Part shown: positions 55,954 to 64,000 of the stretch, piece by piece
Layout of the letters: every line of letters starts with the position of its first letter
How positions within the stretch are numbered: the first letter of the stretch is position 1
NCBI RefSeq assembly: GCF_014647215.1
Contig: NZ_BMOT01000001.1
Span: 496,001 to 560,000 of the forward strand
DNA length: 64,000 nucleotides
Reading direction: 5' to 3'
Source: Shewanella aestuarii
GTDB lineage: Bacteria; Pseudomonadota; Gammaproteobacteria; Enterobacterales; Shewanellaceae
The notes under the pieces: model-generated
Told to the model about the DNA's origin: nothing
The model's database searches: none
The model's input: the letters and a program-made list of their open reading frames with translations, nothing else
Program-made: the position numbers and the translations under genes

Positions 55954-57387
55954 ATGATGAACCATTCCCAGTCTACAGGCGCTGATTACAACTACACTAT
56001 TGTCCGCCAATTTGCCTTAACCACAGTGTTATGGGGTATTGTTGGTATGTCAGTGGGTGTATTGATTGCTGCTCAGTTAATCTGGCCGCAACTGAACTTT
56101 GATACAGCTTGGTTAACGTATAGTCGTTTACGACCATTACACACCAATGCGGTAATCTTCGCGTTCGGTACTTCAGCCCTTTTCGCTACATCCTACTATG
56201 TTGTGCAACGCACTTGTCAAACCCGTTTATTTGCACCTAAATTAGCTGCATTTACTTTCTGGGGCTGGCAAGCAATTATTCTTTCAGCTGCTATTACATT
56301 ACCTTTAGGTTTTACCTCAGGTAAAGAATATGCAGAACTAGAATGGCCTATTGATATCGCGATTACCGTTGTTTGGGTATGTTATGCGATTGTATTCTTT
56401 GGCACTATCGTAAAAAGAACGACATCACATATTTATGTGGCTAACTGGTTCTTTGGTGCTTTCATTATTACGGTTGCTGTATTGCACATTGTTAACTCGA
56501 TGGCAGTTCCAGTGAGTTTGACTAAGTCATACTCAATGTACTCAGGCGCTGTAGATGCAATGGTACAATGGTGGTATGGCCATAATGCGGTAGGTTTCTT
56601 ACTTACAGCAGGTTTCTTAGGGATGATGTATTACTTCGTGCCTAAGCAAGCGGGTCGTCCAGTATACTCATACCGCTTATCAATTGTTCACTTCTGGGCA
56701 TTGATTGCATTATACATTTGGGCTGGTCCTCACCACTTACATTACACTGCCCTACCTGACTGGACTCAGTCTTTAGGTATGGTTATGTCGTTAATTCTAT
56801 TTGCACCTTCTTGGGGTGGCATGATTAACGGTATTATGACGCTTTCAGGTGCTTGGCATAAGCTTCGTACTGACCCAGTGCTTCGTTTCTTAGTTGTTTC
56901 ATTATCTTTCTATGGTATGTCTACCTTTGAAGGTCCAATGATGGCAATTAAAACCGTTAACGCCTTATCACACTACACTGACTGGACCGTAGGTCACGTT
57001 CACTCTGGTGCGTTAGGTTGGGTTGCTATGGTATCAATTGGTTCTTTATACCATTTAATTCCTGTGTTATTTAACCAAGGACGTATGTACAGCACTAACT
57101 TAGTGAATGTGCATTTCTGGTTAGCAACTATCGGTACTGTGTTATATATCGTATCTATGTGGATTTCTGGTGTGATGCAAGGTCTGATGTGGCGTGCAGT
57201 TAACTCTGACGGTACATTAACCTATAGCTTTGTAGAAAGCTTAGAAGCATCTTATCCTTTCTACTTTGTACGCTTTATTGGTGGTGTATTCTTCTTAACT
57301 GGTATGTTTATCATGGCATACAACGTTATTCGTACAGTTAAAGCCCCTAAAGATTCATTGCCAGCATTAGCTGAAGCAAAAGCATAA
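55954..57387 (+). CDS. ccoN: cbb3-type cytochrome c oxidase subunit I
   Basis: CcoN is the catalytic haem-copper subunit of the high-affinity cbb3 oxidase in the inner membrane. The 477-aa product has about twelve membrane segments. The low-spin haem and Cu-B ligand regions include [13 protein letters not shown] (about 53-65), [14 protein letters not shown] (about 205-218), [15 protein letters not shown] (about 263-277) and [18 protein letters not shown] [13 protein letters not shown] (about 342-354). It heads ccoN-ccoO-ccoQ-ccoP with short gaps and stands behind two FNR-type boxes, indicating microaerobic control. A second ATG at 55957 cannot be excluded as the start. Confidence 0.97.
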   Translation: MMNHSQSTGADYNYTIVRQFALTTVLWGIVGMSVGVLIAAQLIWPQLNFDTAWLTYSRLRPLHTNAVIFAFGTSALFATSYYVVQRTCQTRLFAPKLAAFTFWGWQAIILSAAITLPLGFTSGKEYAELEWPIDIAITVVWVCYAIVFFGTIVKRTTSHIYVANWFFGAFIITVAVLHIVNSMAVPVSLTKSYSMYSGAVDAMVQWWYGHNAVGFLLTAGFLGMMYYFVPKQAGRPVYSYRLSIVHFWALIALYIWAGPHHLHYTALPDWTQSLGMVMSLILFAPSWGGMINGIMTLSGAWHKLRTDPVLRFLVVSLSFYGMSTFEGPMMAIKTVNALSHYTDWTVGHVHSGALGWVAMVSIGSLYHLIPVLFNQGRMYSTNLVNVHFWLATIGTVLYIVSMWISGVMQGLMWRAVNSDGTLTYSFVESLEASYPFYFVRFIGGVFFLTGMFIMAYNVIRTVKAPKDSLPALAEAKA

Positions 57388-57399
57388 GGAGCAGATTCG

Positions 57400-58014
57400 A
57401 TGAAATTTAGTCATGAGTTAATTGAAAAGAACATCGGTTTGCTTGGTATTTTTACTGTTATCGCCATTAGTTTTGGTGGTTTAGTGCAAATTACCCCGCT
57501 TTTATTCCAAAAAGACACAACTAAGCCAGTTGAAGGATTAATTCCTTATACAGCATTGCAGATTGAAGGTCGCGATATCTATGTTCGTGAGGGTTGTTAT
57601 AACTGTCACAGCCAAATGATCCGTCCTTTACGTGCTGAAACTGAACGTTATGGTCATTACTCTGTTGCGGGTGAATCTGTTTGGGATCATCCTTTCCAAT
57701 GGGGTTCGAAACGTACAGGTCCTGATCTTGCTCGTGTGGGTGGTCGTTATAGTGATAAATGGCATGAAGTGCATTTAATCGACCCTCGTGCTGTGGTACC
57801 TCAATCAAACATGCCGGGTTTCCCTTGGCTTATGGACAACACCTTAGACGGTAAGTTGACCCGTAAGAAAATGGAAATACTTAGCAACTTCCACCCAGAC
57901 GACAATATGTATTCTGAAGAAGAGTTTGCAGGAGCACAAAAAGCGGTTGAAGGTAAAACTGAAATGGAAGCACTAATCGCATACTTACAGTCTTTGGGTC
58001 ACGCACTCAAGTAG
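57400..58014 (+). CDS. ccoO: cbb3-type cytochrome c oxidase subunit II
   Basis: CcoO is the membrane-anchored monohaem cytochrome c subunit. The 204-aa product has an N-terminal membrane segment (about 12-34) and a periplasmic domain. The haem site is CYNCHSQM (about 66-73), and the distal Met is in [10 protein letters not shown] (about 136-145). The family motif [18 protein letters not shown] precedes the haem. It begins 12 bases after ccoN, with GGAGC before the ATG. Its stop codon overlaps the AGGAGG ribosome binding site of ccoQ. Confidence 0.97.
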   Translation: MKFSHELIEKNIGLLGIFTVIAISFGGLVQITPLLFQKDTTKPVEGLIPYTALQIEGRDIYVREGCYNCHSQMIRPLRAETERYGHYSVAGESVWDHPFQWGSKRTGPDLARVGGRYSDKWHEVHLIDPRAVVPQSNMPGFPWLMDNTLDGKLTRKKMEILSNFHPDDNMYSEEEFAGAQKAVEGKTEMEALIAYLQSLGHALK

Positions 58015-58023
58015 GAGGTAATG

Positions 58024-58200
58024 ATGGATTATGGCACTTTTCAAGGCATTTTAACCATTGTTGTAATGGTGACATTTGTTGGTATTTTCTTCTGGGCATA
58101 CAGTAAGCATAGCAAGTCTAAATTTGACGAAGCGGCTAACTTAGTATTCGCAGACGATGATAAACCAGCAACGTCGCAAGACTCAGGAGCACAGAAGTAA
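58024..58200 (+). CDS. ccoQ: cbb3-type oxidase small subunit CcoQ
   Basis: This 58-aa protein has a single membrane segment (about 8-27, GILTIVVMVTFVGIFFWAYS) followed by KHSKSKFDEAANLVFADD, the usual CcoQ pattern (FixQ domain). CcoQ stabilises the core complex against oxygen. AGGAGG at 58013-58018 stands five bases before ATG 58024, and an ATG three bases earlier (58021) is possible. The gene's stop shares a base with the ccoP start (TAATG). It was found by reading between ccoO and ccoP. Confidence 0.9.
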   Translation: MDYGTFQGILTIVVMVTFVGIFFWAYSKHSKSKFDEAANLVFADDDKPATSQDSGAQK

Positions 58201-59162
58201 TGATTATGAGTAACTTCTGGAGTATTTGGATTACCGTACTCACATTAATCGTAATAGCAGGCTGTTTTTTCATCCTTCGTAAAATGTCGCAAAATAATAC
58301 CGGCATAAAAGAAGGTGAATCTATGGGTCACAGCTTTGACGGTATTGAAGAACTGAATAACCCACTACCAAAGTGGTGGTCTTATATGTTCTATATCACT
58401 ATCGTATTTGGCTTGATTTATTTAGCTATGTACCCAGGTCTTGGAAACTACAAAGGCTTATTTGGTTGGACAAGTTCAAACCAAAGCGTTCGGTCGATGG
58501 AAGAATCTAAAGCCGCAGTGGAATCAGCAAAAGCTGAAAACCGTTTATCTCAATACGATCGTGAAGTAGCGAACGCTGATGAGAAATACGGTCCAATCTT
58601 CGCTGCTTACTTAGCCACTCCTTTGGAAGAGCTAGTAAAAAATGAAGAAGCGTTAAAAGTAGGTGGTCGCCTATTTTTACAAAACTGCGCGCAATGTCAT
58701 GGTTCTGATGCTCGTGGCTCTAAAGGCTTCCCTAACCTAACCGACAAAGCCTGGTTATATGGCGGCGAATTAGCTGATATCAAAACCACATTAATGAATG
58801 GCCGTAACGGCATGATGCCTCCAAAAGGCGGTTTACCAATTGATGACAGTGAGCTTGAAGGCTTAGCTGAATACGTTGTTAAACTTTCTGGTGGCGAGCA
58901 TGACGCTACTCTTGCTGCGCAAGGTCAAGGTTCATTCATGAAAGGCTGTTTTGCTTGTCATGGTATGGACGGAACGGGTAACAAATTCATGGGCGCACCT
59001 AACTTAACTGACAGTGATTGGTTATATGGTGGCAGTCGTGGCGCTATTGTTGAATCTATTCAGTATGGTCGTGCTGGTGTTATGCCTGCATGGAAAGACA
59101 TATTAGGTGAAGAGAAAGTTCACGTAATTACTGCTTACGTTTATAGCTTATCAAACAAATAG
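58200..59162 (+). CDS. ccoP: cbb3-type cytochrome c oxidase subunit III
   Basis: CcoP is the dihaem cytochrome c subunit that passes electrons to CcoO/CcoN. The 320-aa product has two membrane segments (about 8-26 and 58-80), then two cytochrome c domains with CAQCH (about 165-169) and CFACH (about 252-256). Distal Met candidates are in GMMPPKGG and GVMPAWKD. The start overlaps the ccoQ stop by one base, with AGGAG ten bases upstream; a second ATG at 58206 lacks such spacing. A terminator follows the gene, closing the structural operon. Confidence 0.96.
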   Translation: MIMSNFWSIWITVLTLIVIAGCFFILRKMSQNNTGIKEGESMGHSFDGIEELNNPLPKWWSYMFYITIVFGLIYLAMYPGLGNYKGLFGWTSSNQSVRSMEESKAAVESAKAENRLSQYDREVANADEKYGPIFAAYLATPLEELVKNEEALKVGGRLFLQNCAQCHGSDARGSKGFPNLTDKAWLYGGELADIKTTLMNGRNGMMPPKGGLPIDDSELEGLAEYVVKLSGGEHDATLAAQGQGSFMKGCFACHGMDGTGNKFMGAPNLTDSDWLYGGSRGAIVESIQYGRAGVMPAWKDILGEEKVHVITAYVYSLSNK

Positions 59163-59181
59163 TTACATAAGTGAAAAATAT

Positions 59182-59212
59182 AAGGCCTCGTCTCAATCGA
59201 GGCCTTTTTTTT
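59182..59212 (+). terminator. Terminator after ccoP
   Basis: AAGGCCTCG-type stem pairing with CGAGGCCTT around TCTCAAT, followed by TTTTTT. Confidence 0.9.
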
Positions 59213-59279
59213 AAGTGATTATTCAGGTTCAACCCTGTAAAATGGTCATACTATTTTGATTTTAACTTTAAGGTTCACC

Positions 59280-59759
59280 ATGTCAGATATTCAACCCTGG
59301 TATAAGCAGTTTTGGCCGTGGTTTTTAATTGTATTGCCTCTTTGTGCCGTTGTTGCCAGTATCAATCTGTTATTCATTGCATTAGATAACTCTGACTCGT
59401 TAGTGGCAGAAGATTATTACAAGGAAGGTAAAGCCATCAACATGGACTTGCGTAAAATTAATTATGCAAAACAAATTGGCATGCAATTCCAAGCTAAAAT
59501 AGATGACAATATGGTCGAAATTACCCAACACGGCGGGCCTTCTTATACCGCGGCTCTGAATATCGAGTTTTACCACAGAACCATTAAAGAATCTGACCTC
59601 AGCTTCAAAGTAACCGCTGATGGTGCAGGCATATATCGTATTCCTTTAGATGAGTCGATAAAAGGCCCGTGGGAAATTCGTATTGAAGGATTTGATGGTC
59701 AGTGGCGTATTCAACAACGCATTGATATTACAGACGACGTAGAGTATTGGTTAAATTAA
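59280..59759 (+). CDS. FixH/CcoH-like assembly protein
   Basis: This 159-aa protein has a single N-terminal membrane segment (about 11-31, WFLIVLPLCAVVASINLLFIAL) and a periplasmic domain. DSLVAEDYYKEGKAINMDL right after it is the hallmark of FixH/CcoH-type proteins needed for cbb3 oxidase maturation. The remainder is a beta-rich domain. The frame is open to 59256, but ATG 59280 gives the compact N-terminus and is preferred, although the ribosome binding site (AAGG) is weak and about ten bases off. It begins the assembly part of the locus, 24 bases before ccoI. Confidence 0.85.
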   Translation: MSDIQPWYKQFWPWFLIVLPLCAVVASINLLFIALDNSDSLVAEDYYKEGKAINMDLRKINYAKQIGMQFQAKIDDNMVEITQHGGPSYTAALNIEFYHRTIKESDLSFKVTADGAGIYRIPLDESIKGPWEIRIEGFDGQWRIQQRIDITDDVEYWLN

Positions 59760-59783
59760 CCCCCCTGATCTGAGCTGTATATC

Positions 59784-62180
59784 ATGACCACCTGTTTTCA
59801 CTGTAATGAGCCTGTATTAACGGGTGATAAATTCTCAACTAATATTAATGGGCAAGCACAAGTAATGTGTTGCCCAGGTTGCCAAGCTGTCTCGCAAGCG
59901 ATTATCGATTCTGGACTATCAAATTATTATCGTTACAGAAGTGAACCAGGTAATAAACAAAGCGCATTAATTCCAGACGCGCTCAATCAATTCAGTGCCT
60001 ATGACTTGCCTGAAGTACAGCAAGATTTAGTTCATCGTCAAGGTGAGCTTGACAGTATTTCATTAACCATTGATGGCATTACCTGTGCTGCATGTGCATG
60101 GTTAATTGAGCATAAAGTAAAAACCTTAAAAGGTGTTACCCAAATCGGGGTGAACTCTACCACGCAGCGTGCCATGGTAACCTGGCAAACCGACACCATC
60201 GCACTAAGCACCATTTTAAAGCAGATCAGTGACATTGGTTATCAAGCTGCCCCATATCAGGTTGATGACCAAGAAAAACTCAGTAAAGCAGAAGGTCGAA
60301 AATTTTTACTGCGCCTTGGATTAGCAGGCTTTGCCACAATGCAAGTGATGATGTTTGCATTTGCATTGTATTCAGGTTATTTCACTGATTTAGACGTTGA
60401 ATTACGTGATTACTTTAGATGGGTCAGTATGATTTTTGCTGCGCCTGTGGTGTTTTATTCAGCACAACCCTTTTACTTTAGTGCCATACGAAGCTTACTC
60501 TCAGGCAAATTGAATATGGACTTATCTGTGTCTATTGCCATTGCGGGTGCTTATATCGCCAGCTGTATAGCCACAATTAATGGCACCGGAGAAGTGTATT
60601 TCGAATCGGTATCCATGTTCACCTTCTTTTTATTATTAGGCCGCTATTTTGAGCAACAAGCAAAGCAAAAAGCTTCTGTCAGTTCAAGTAATTTGCATAA
60701 ACTGATCCCTGTTACTGCCCATATAATGCAAGATGGTAAAGCAGTAGAAATCGCCGCTAAAAAGTTAAAAGTCGATGATATTATTTTAGTTCGCCCTGGT
60801 GATATTGTTGCTGCGGACGGCGAAATTATCTCAGGTTTATCCAGTGTCAATGAGTCGATGCTGACTGGTGAACAAATGCCTGTTACCAAACATATTGGTC
60901 AAAAGGTATTTGCAGGTACAATTAATATTGACCAGCCAATAGAAGTTTTGGTAAGTGCGCTTGGTCAAGATCAGCTAGTTGCTGAAATTATTCGTCTTCA
61001 AGAATTTGCATCAAACAATAAGCCTAACATTGCTTTACTGGCCGATAGGTTAGCCAGATATTTTTCAGCCACCATTTTAACCATTGCTACCCTCACCTAT
61101 GTTATCTGGCTACAAATATCACCTGAGGATGCATTTTGGATTACGCTATCTGTGTTAGTTGCTACTTGTCCCTGTGCTTTAGCACTTGCAACACCCACTG
61201 CGGTAACTTGTGCTACGGCAATATTTACCAAACTGGGTATTATCACCCGTAAATCCGGAGTGTTTGAAAAGCTGCCACAAATTAATCATGTGGTGTTTGA
61301 TAAAACCGGCACTTTAACCTGCGGTCAATTATCTTTAGGATCAGTGCAACTGTTTGCTGATATCGATCAAGACACTGCATTATCTTTAGTGGCTAACTTA
61401 GAACAAGGTTCGTTACACCCTATTGCGCAAGTGTTTACGCCATTTTGTAATAATAATTTGTTAATAACGGATATAAACCATCTAGTGGGTAAAGGTGTTG
61501 AGGGTATTTACCAACAGCAGGTTATAAAACTGGGTTCTTTAGCTTATTGTTTACCAAGTACAGAACATTTGCACATTGATGCACATAGCCAACACCAACA
61601 TGTCTACTTAAGTATTGCAGATAAACTGATTGCATCATTCGAGCTTAATGATCTTATTCGTCCCGATAGTGAGGACGTGATAAAAACATTAAATGCACAA
61701 TCTATTGCTGTCAGTATGGCTACTGGTGATAGCTCTGGTCATGTAAAGTTTTTAGCTGATAGGTTAAACATTATCGATGTTCATTCGGGCATGAGTCCTG
61801 AGTCAAAACTTGATTTTATTAATCAATTACAGCAAACAAAGCAAGTCGCTATGTTTGGTGATGGCATCAATGATGCTCCAGTACTTGCTGGAGCAAATAT
61901 ATCGATAGCGATGGGAAGTGGTAGTGCGATTGCAAAAAACAGTGCAGATTTAATTTTGCTTGGTGATCATCTTTCGCGCTTCAACGATGCGATTACAGTT
62001 GCAAAATGTACTAATAAAATTATTAAGCAAAATTTGGCATGGGCTTTTGGTTATAATGTTATTATTTTACCGCTTGCCGTAACAGGTCATGTGGTTCCTT
62101 ACATTGCCGCTATTGGAATGTCATTAAGTTCGATTATTGTCGTCAGTAACAGTTTAAGACTGCTTAGGTTAAAATTATGA
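59784..62180 (+). CDS. ccoI: Copper-transporting P1B-type ATPase for cbb3 oxidase assembly
   Basis: CcoI (FixI/CopA2) exports copper across the inner membrane for the binuclear centre of cbb3 oxidase. The 798-aa product has an N-terminal cysteine-rich domain (CFHCNEPV and CCPGCQ, about 4-35), a heavy-metal-associated domain with TCAACAW (about 101-107), eight membrane segments with the CPC metal site (TCPCALALATP, about 462-472), the phosphorylation motif DKTGTLTCG (about 505-513) and GDGINDAPVLAGA (about 692-704). The stop overlaps the ccoS start by four bases (ATGA). Location between FixH-like and ccoS genes supports the oxidase-specific role over general copper resistance. Confidence 0.95.
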   Translation: MTTCFHCNEPVLTGDKFSTNINGQAQVMCCPGCQAVSQAIIDSGLSNYYRYRSEPGNKQSALIPDALNQFSAYDLPEVQQDLVHRQGELDSISLTIDGITCAACAWLIEHKVKTLKGVTQIGVNSTTQRAMVTWQTDTIALSTILKQISDIGYQAAPYQVDDQEKLSKAEGRKFLLRLGLAGFATMQVMMFAFALYSGYFTDLDVELRDYFRWVSMIFAAPVVFYSAQPFYFSAIRSLLSGKLNMDLSVSIAIAGAYIASCIATINGTGEVYFESVSMFTFFLLLGRYFEQQAKQKASVSSSNLHKLIPVTAHIMQDGKAVEIAAKKLKVDDIILVRPGDIVAADGEIISGLSSVNESMLTGEQMPVTKHIGQKVFAGTINIDQPIEVLVSALGQDQLVAEIIRLQEFASNNKPNIALLADRLARYFSATILTIATLTYVIWLQISPEDAFWITLSVLVATCPCALALATPTAVTCATAIFTKLGIITRKSGVFEKLPQINHVVFDKTGTLTCGQLSLGSVQLFADIDQDTALSLVANLEQGSLHPIAQVFTPFCNNNLLITDINHLVGKGVEGIYQQQVIKLGSLAYCLPSTEHLHIDAHSQHQHVYLSIADKLIASFELNDLIRPDSEDVIKTLNAQSIAVSMATGDSSGHVKFLADRLNIIDVHSGMSPESKLDFINQLQQTKQVAMFGDGINDAPVLAGANISIAMGSGSAIAKNSADLILLGDHLSRFNDAITVAKCTNKIIKQNLAWAFGYNVIILPLAVTGHVVPYIAAIGMSLSSIIVVSNSLRLLRLKL

Positions 62181-62386
62181 GTATCATATATGTACTAATT
62201 CCCATTGCCATGCTGTTTGTGTTAATTGCTGTGGCGATCTTTTTTTGGGCGGTAAAAACTGAGCAATTTGACGATCTCGATAGACAAAGTGTCTCGATAC
62301 TGTTTGATGATGAACAACCACTTAATTCACCCACACCCTCCAAAACTGAAGTTTTAACCAAAGAAAAATCTGAGTTACCTTCGTGA
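62177..62386 (+). CDS. ccoS: cbb3 oxidase maturation protein CcoS
   Basis: CcoS is a short membrane protein required for cofactor insertion in cbb3 oxidase. The 69-aa product has one membrane segment (about 4-25, YVLIPIAMLFVLIAVAIFFWAV) then the hallmark KTEQFDDLDRQSVSILFDDE. The C-terminal 20 residues are polar and variable. It overlaps ccoI by four bases (ATGA), and its stop overlaps the following GTG start, so the three genes are coupled. Confidence 0.93.
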   Translation: MSIIYVLIPIAMLFVLIAVAIFFWAVKTEQFDDLDRQSVSILFDDEQPLNSPTPSKTEVLTKEKSELPS

Positions 62387-63069
62387 TCGAATTTAACTAT
62401 TTAGGTGCCTTCCTTGTCGGCTTAATGGGCGCTGCGCATTGCTTTGGTATGTGCGGTGGCCTTATTGGGGCATTTTCAACTAACCTGCCACAGCGCCCTG
62501 GTAATCAACTTGCCCATCAACTGAGTTTCTTATTAAGTTATAATCTAGGTCGAGTACTAAGTTACACCCTTGCAGGGGCACTTGTTGGTGCTAGCGCGGC
62601 GACGTTAGGGCAGATGTTTGCTGTTGATAACTACTTATTATATTTACGATTTTTCGCCGGCATTATGATGATCTTAACCGGTTTGTATATTGCTCAAATT
62701 TGGTTTGGTATCGTATATATAGAAGCTCTTGGAAAAGGCCTTTGGAAAATATTACAGCCACTGACTAAACTGGTAATACCGATAAAACACCCAGGCCAAG
62801 CCGTCTTAGCGGGTATGGTTTGGGGCTGGCTTCCCTGTGGCCTAGTTTATAGTACCCTGACATGGTCTGTGGCTTCAGGTAGTGCACTTAAGGGAGGAAT
62901 AATAATGTTTTTCTTCGGTTTAGGAACACTTCCGGCGTTACTTACGGCTGGTTTCGCGGCAAAGTCATTAGCCTCTTGGGTGCAAAAAAAAGCAGTAAAG
63001 TTAGTCAGTGGACTGCTACTAGTTAGCTTTGGTTTACAGACAATCTATGTCGCAATTCAGCAACTTTAG
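62383..63069 (+). CDS. Sulfite exporter TauE/SafE family protein of the cco locus
   Basis: This 228-aa membrane protein has about six hydrophobic segments. The first includes GAFLVGLMGAAHCFGMCGGLIGAF (about 7-30), with the His-Cys and Met-Cys residues common in members next to cco assembly genes, where a copper role is suspected. A second PCGLVYSTLTW stretch (about 152-162) resembles the DsbD-like repeat. The start is a GTG at 62383, overlapping the ccoS stop by four bases (GTGA), so translation is coupled. The gene ends 58 bases before fnr. The exact function is unknown. Confidence 0.85.
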   Translation: MIEFNYLGAFLVGLMGAAHCFGMCGGLIGAFSTNLPQRPGNQLAHQLSFLLSYNLGRVLSYTLAGALVGASAATLGQMFAVDNYLLYLRFFAGIMMILTGLYIAQIWFGIVYIEALGKGLWKILQPLTKLVIPIKHPGQAVLAGMVWGWLPCGLVYSTLTWSVASGSALKGGIIMFFFGLGTLPALLTAGFAAKSLASWVQKKAVKLVSGLLLVSFGLQTIYVAIQQL

Positions 63070-63127
63070 TGGCTGCAAAAATTGATTTAGTTTACCATGT
63101 GAATGTCATCAAGATTTAGGAATAGAT

Positions 63128-63874
63128 ATGCCAAGCGATACACTCAAAGTTAAGCGCCCAAACACTGGTGGTTGTGCCATTCATTGTCATGATTGCAGCA
63201 TGGGAACACTTTGTATTCCTTTCACTCTGAACAATTCAGAGCTTGATAAACTTGATAACATAATTGAAAGAAAGAAACCTGTTCAAAAAGGTGATCAAAT
63301 TTTTAAGTCTGGTGATAGCCTTCGCGCGTTATACGCTATCCGTTCAGGTACGATTAAAAGCTACACTATTACTGAGCAAGGCGACGAGCAAATAACCGGC
63401 TTCCATTTAGCTGGAGATGTTATTGGCTTCGACGGCATTCATTCCCAGATGCATCAAAGTTTTGCTCAAGCTCTAGAAACATCTATGGTATGTGAAATCC
63501 CCTTCGACACTTTAGATGAACTTTCTGGCACTATGCCCAAATTAAGACAACAAATAATGCGTTTAATGAGTAATGAAATCATGGTTGATCAAGAAATGAT
63601 TTTATTATTGTCTAAAAAGAATGCAGAAGAGCGCTTAGCCGCTTTTATTTATAATCTTGCAAAACGTTTTGGTGAACGAGGCTTTTCCCCTAAAGAATTT
63701 CGCTTAACCATGACCCGAGGTGATATCGGTAATTATTTAGGCTTAACCGTTGAAACAATCAGTCGCTTGTTAGGCCGTTTTCAAAAGTCAGATTTCATTG
63801 AAGTAAACGGAAAATATATCTCGATTAAAGATCATAGCGCGTTAGGTTTATTAGCGGGTCATTCACGCCTATAA
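63128..63874 (+). CDS. fnr: Oxygen-sensing transcription factor FNR (EtrA)
   Basis: FNR is a Crp-family regulator whose [4Fe-4S] cluster is lost with oxygen. The 248-aa product keeps the four cluster ligands at the E. coli positions: Cys20, Cys23, Cys29 and Cys122. Cys16 is also present. The cyclic-nucleotide-fold domain spans about 30-160, and the helix-turn-helix is at about 195-222 with [14 protein letters not shown] carrying the Glu and Ser-Arg contacts for TTGAT. In Shewanella this gene is called etrA. Boxes it should bind lie before ccoN and immediately downstream of its own gene. Confidence 0.96.
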   Translation: MPSDTLKVKRPNTGGCAIHCHDCSMGTLCIPFTLNNSELDKLDNIIERKKPVQKGDQIFKSGDSLRALYAIRSGTIKSYTITEQGDEQITGFHLAGDVIGFDGIHSQMHQSFAQALETSMVCEIPFDTLDELSGTMPKLRQQIMRLMSNEIMVDQEMILLLSKKNAEERLAAFIYNLAKRFGERGFSPKEFRLTMTRGDIGNYLGLTVETISRLLGRFQKSDFIEVNGKYISIKDHSALGLLAGHSRL

Positions 63875-63890
63875 ATATAATGGTGAATGT

Positions 63891-63904
63891 TTGATCTAGC
63901 TCAA
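63891..63904 (+). promoter_or_regulatory. FNR/EtrA box 3, before the gene at the window end
   Basis: TTGATCTAGCTCAA is identical to box 2 upstream of ccoN. It lies 73 bases before the ATG at 63978 and 17 bases after the fnr stop. Confidence 0.75.
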
Positions 63905-63977
63905 GTTATATTTATTAGTAAAAGGTGATACTGCTTATATCACTAACTGCTTAAATTTAAATAGCTTTGGAGGTTTT

Positions 63978-64000
63978 ATGAAGGAATATAAGAAAATACT
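63978..64000 (+). CDS. Start of a gene cut by the window end, probably universal stress protein UspE
   Basis: Only ATG and seven codons (MKEYKKIL) are inside the window. GGAGG stands four bases before the ATG. The residues fit the beginning of a Usp domain, and the gene after fnr in E. coli and Shewanella is uspE. The name rests mainly on position. Confidence 0.5.

Overview
The window reads as chromosomal DNA of a marine gammaproteobacterium, most likely Shewanella. The grounds are the gene order (gyrA-serC, aroA-cmk-rpsA-ihfB-lapA-lapB-pyrF, and ccoNOQP-fixH-ccoI-ccoS-fnr/etrA-usp), moderate AT-richness and protein sequences close to the enterobacterial orthologues. Species cannot be assigned from the sequence alone.

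Region 1 (1-12.9 kb) is core metabolism and information processing: the 3' part of gyrA, serC, an aspartate/aromatic aminotransferase, aroA, cmk, rpsA with a structured leader, ihfB, lapA-lapB (lipopolysaccharide assembly), pyrF, a DECR2-like short-chain dehydrogenase and a YaiL/DUF2058 protein. Region 2 (12.9-36.5 kb) is mixed chromosomal genes: an acyl-CoA dehydrogenase, PBP4 (dacB), a DUF1904 protein coupled to pssA, tapT (DTW domain), a RecQ-family helicase, ecotin, two convergent diguanylate cyclases, an M14 carboxypeptidase, the ABC-F protein YbiT, an alpha/beta hydrolase, a NIT-domain chemoreceptor, a methyltransferase, LexA-controlled umuDC and a serine beta-lactamase-like hydrolase.

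Region 3 (about 36.5-52.2 kb) is a defence island. After an 824-base gap holding a diverged 35-bp direct repeat comes an orphan ORF, then hsdR. A tightly packed, partly overlapping run follows: hsdM, a YhcG-type PDDEXK nuclease, hsdS with a C-terminal extension, an ABC/AAA ATPase, an HNH-like protein, a 35-codon mini-ORF, and two DUF262 proteins, the second carrying DUF1524. A PcfJ-domain gene closes the island. The packing suggests that a type I restriction system, a Septu-like ATPase/HNH pair and a GmrSD-like pair are transcribed as one composite operon; this is the best candidate for an undescribed system here.

Region 4 (52.2-55.7 kb) is a scar and accessory zone. On the minus strand there are two apparently decayed small genes, one a zinc ribbon, and an intact small Cys-rich gene behind a perfect 7-1-7 Fur box. 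A REC-DUF3369-HD-GYP response regulator and a lipoprotein follow. Region 5 (55.7-64 kb) is the cbb3 cytochrome oxidase and its assembly genes, preceded by two FNR-type boxes and followed by fnr (etrA). A third FNR-type box precedes the first codons of a probable universal stress protein gene at the window end.

No tRNA, rRNA, complete insertion sequence, integrase or CRISPR array was seen.
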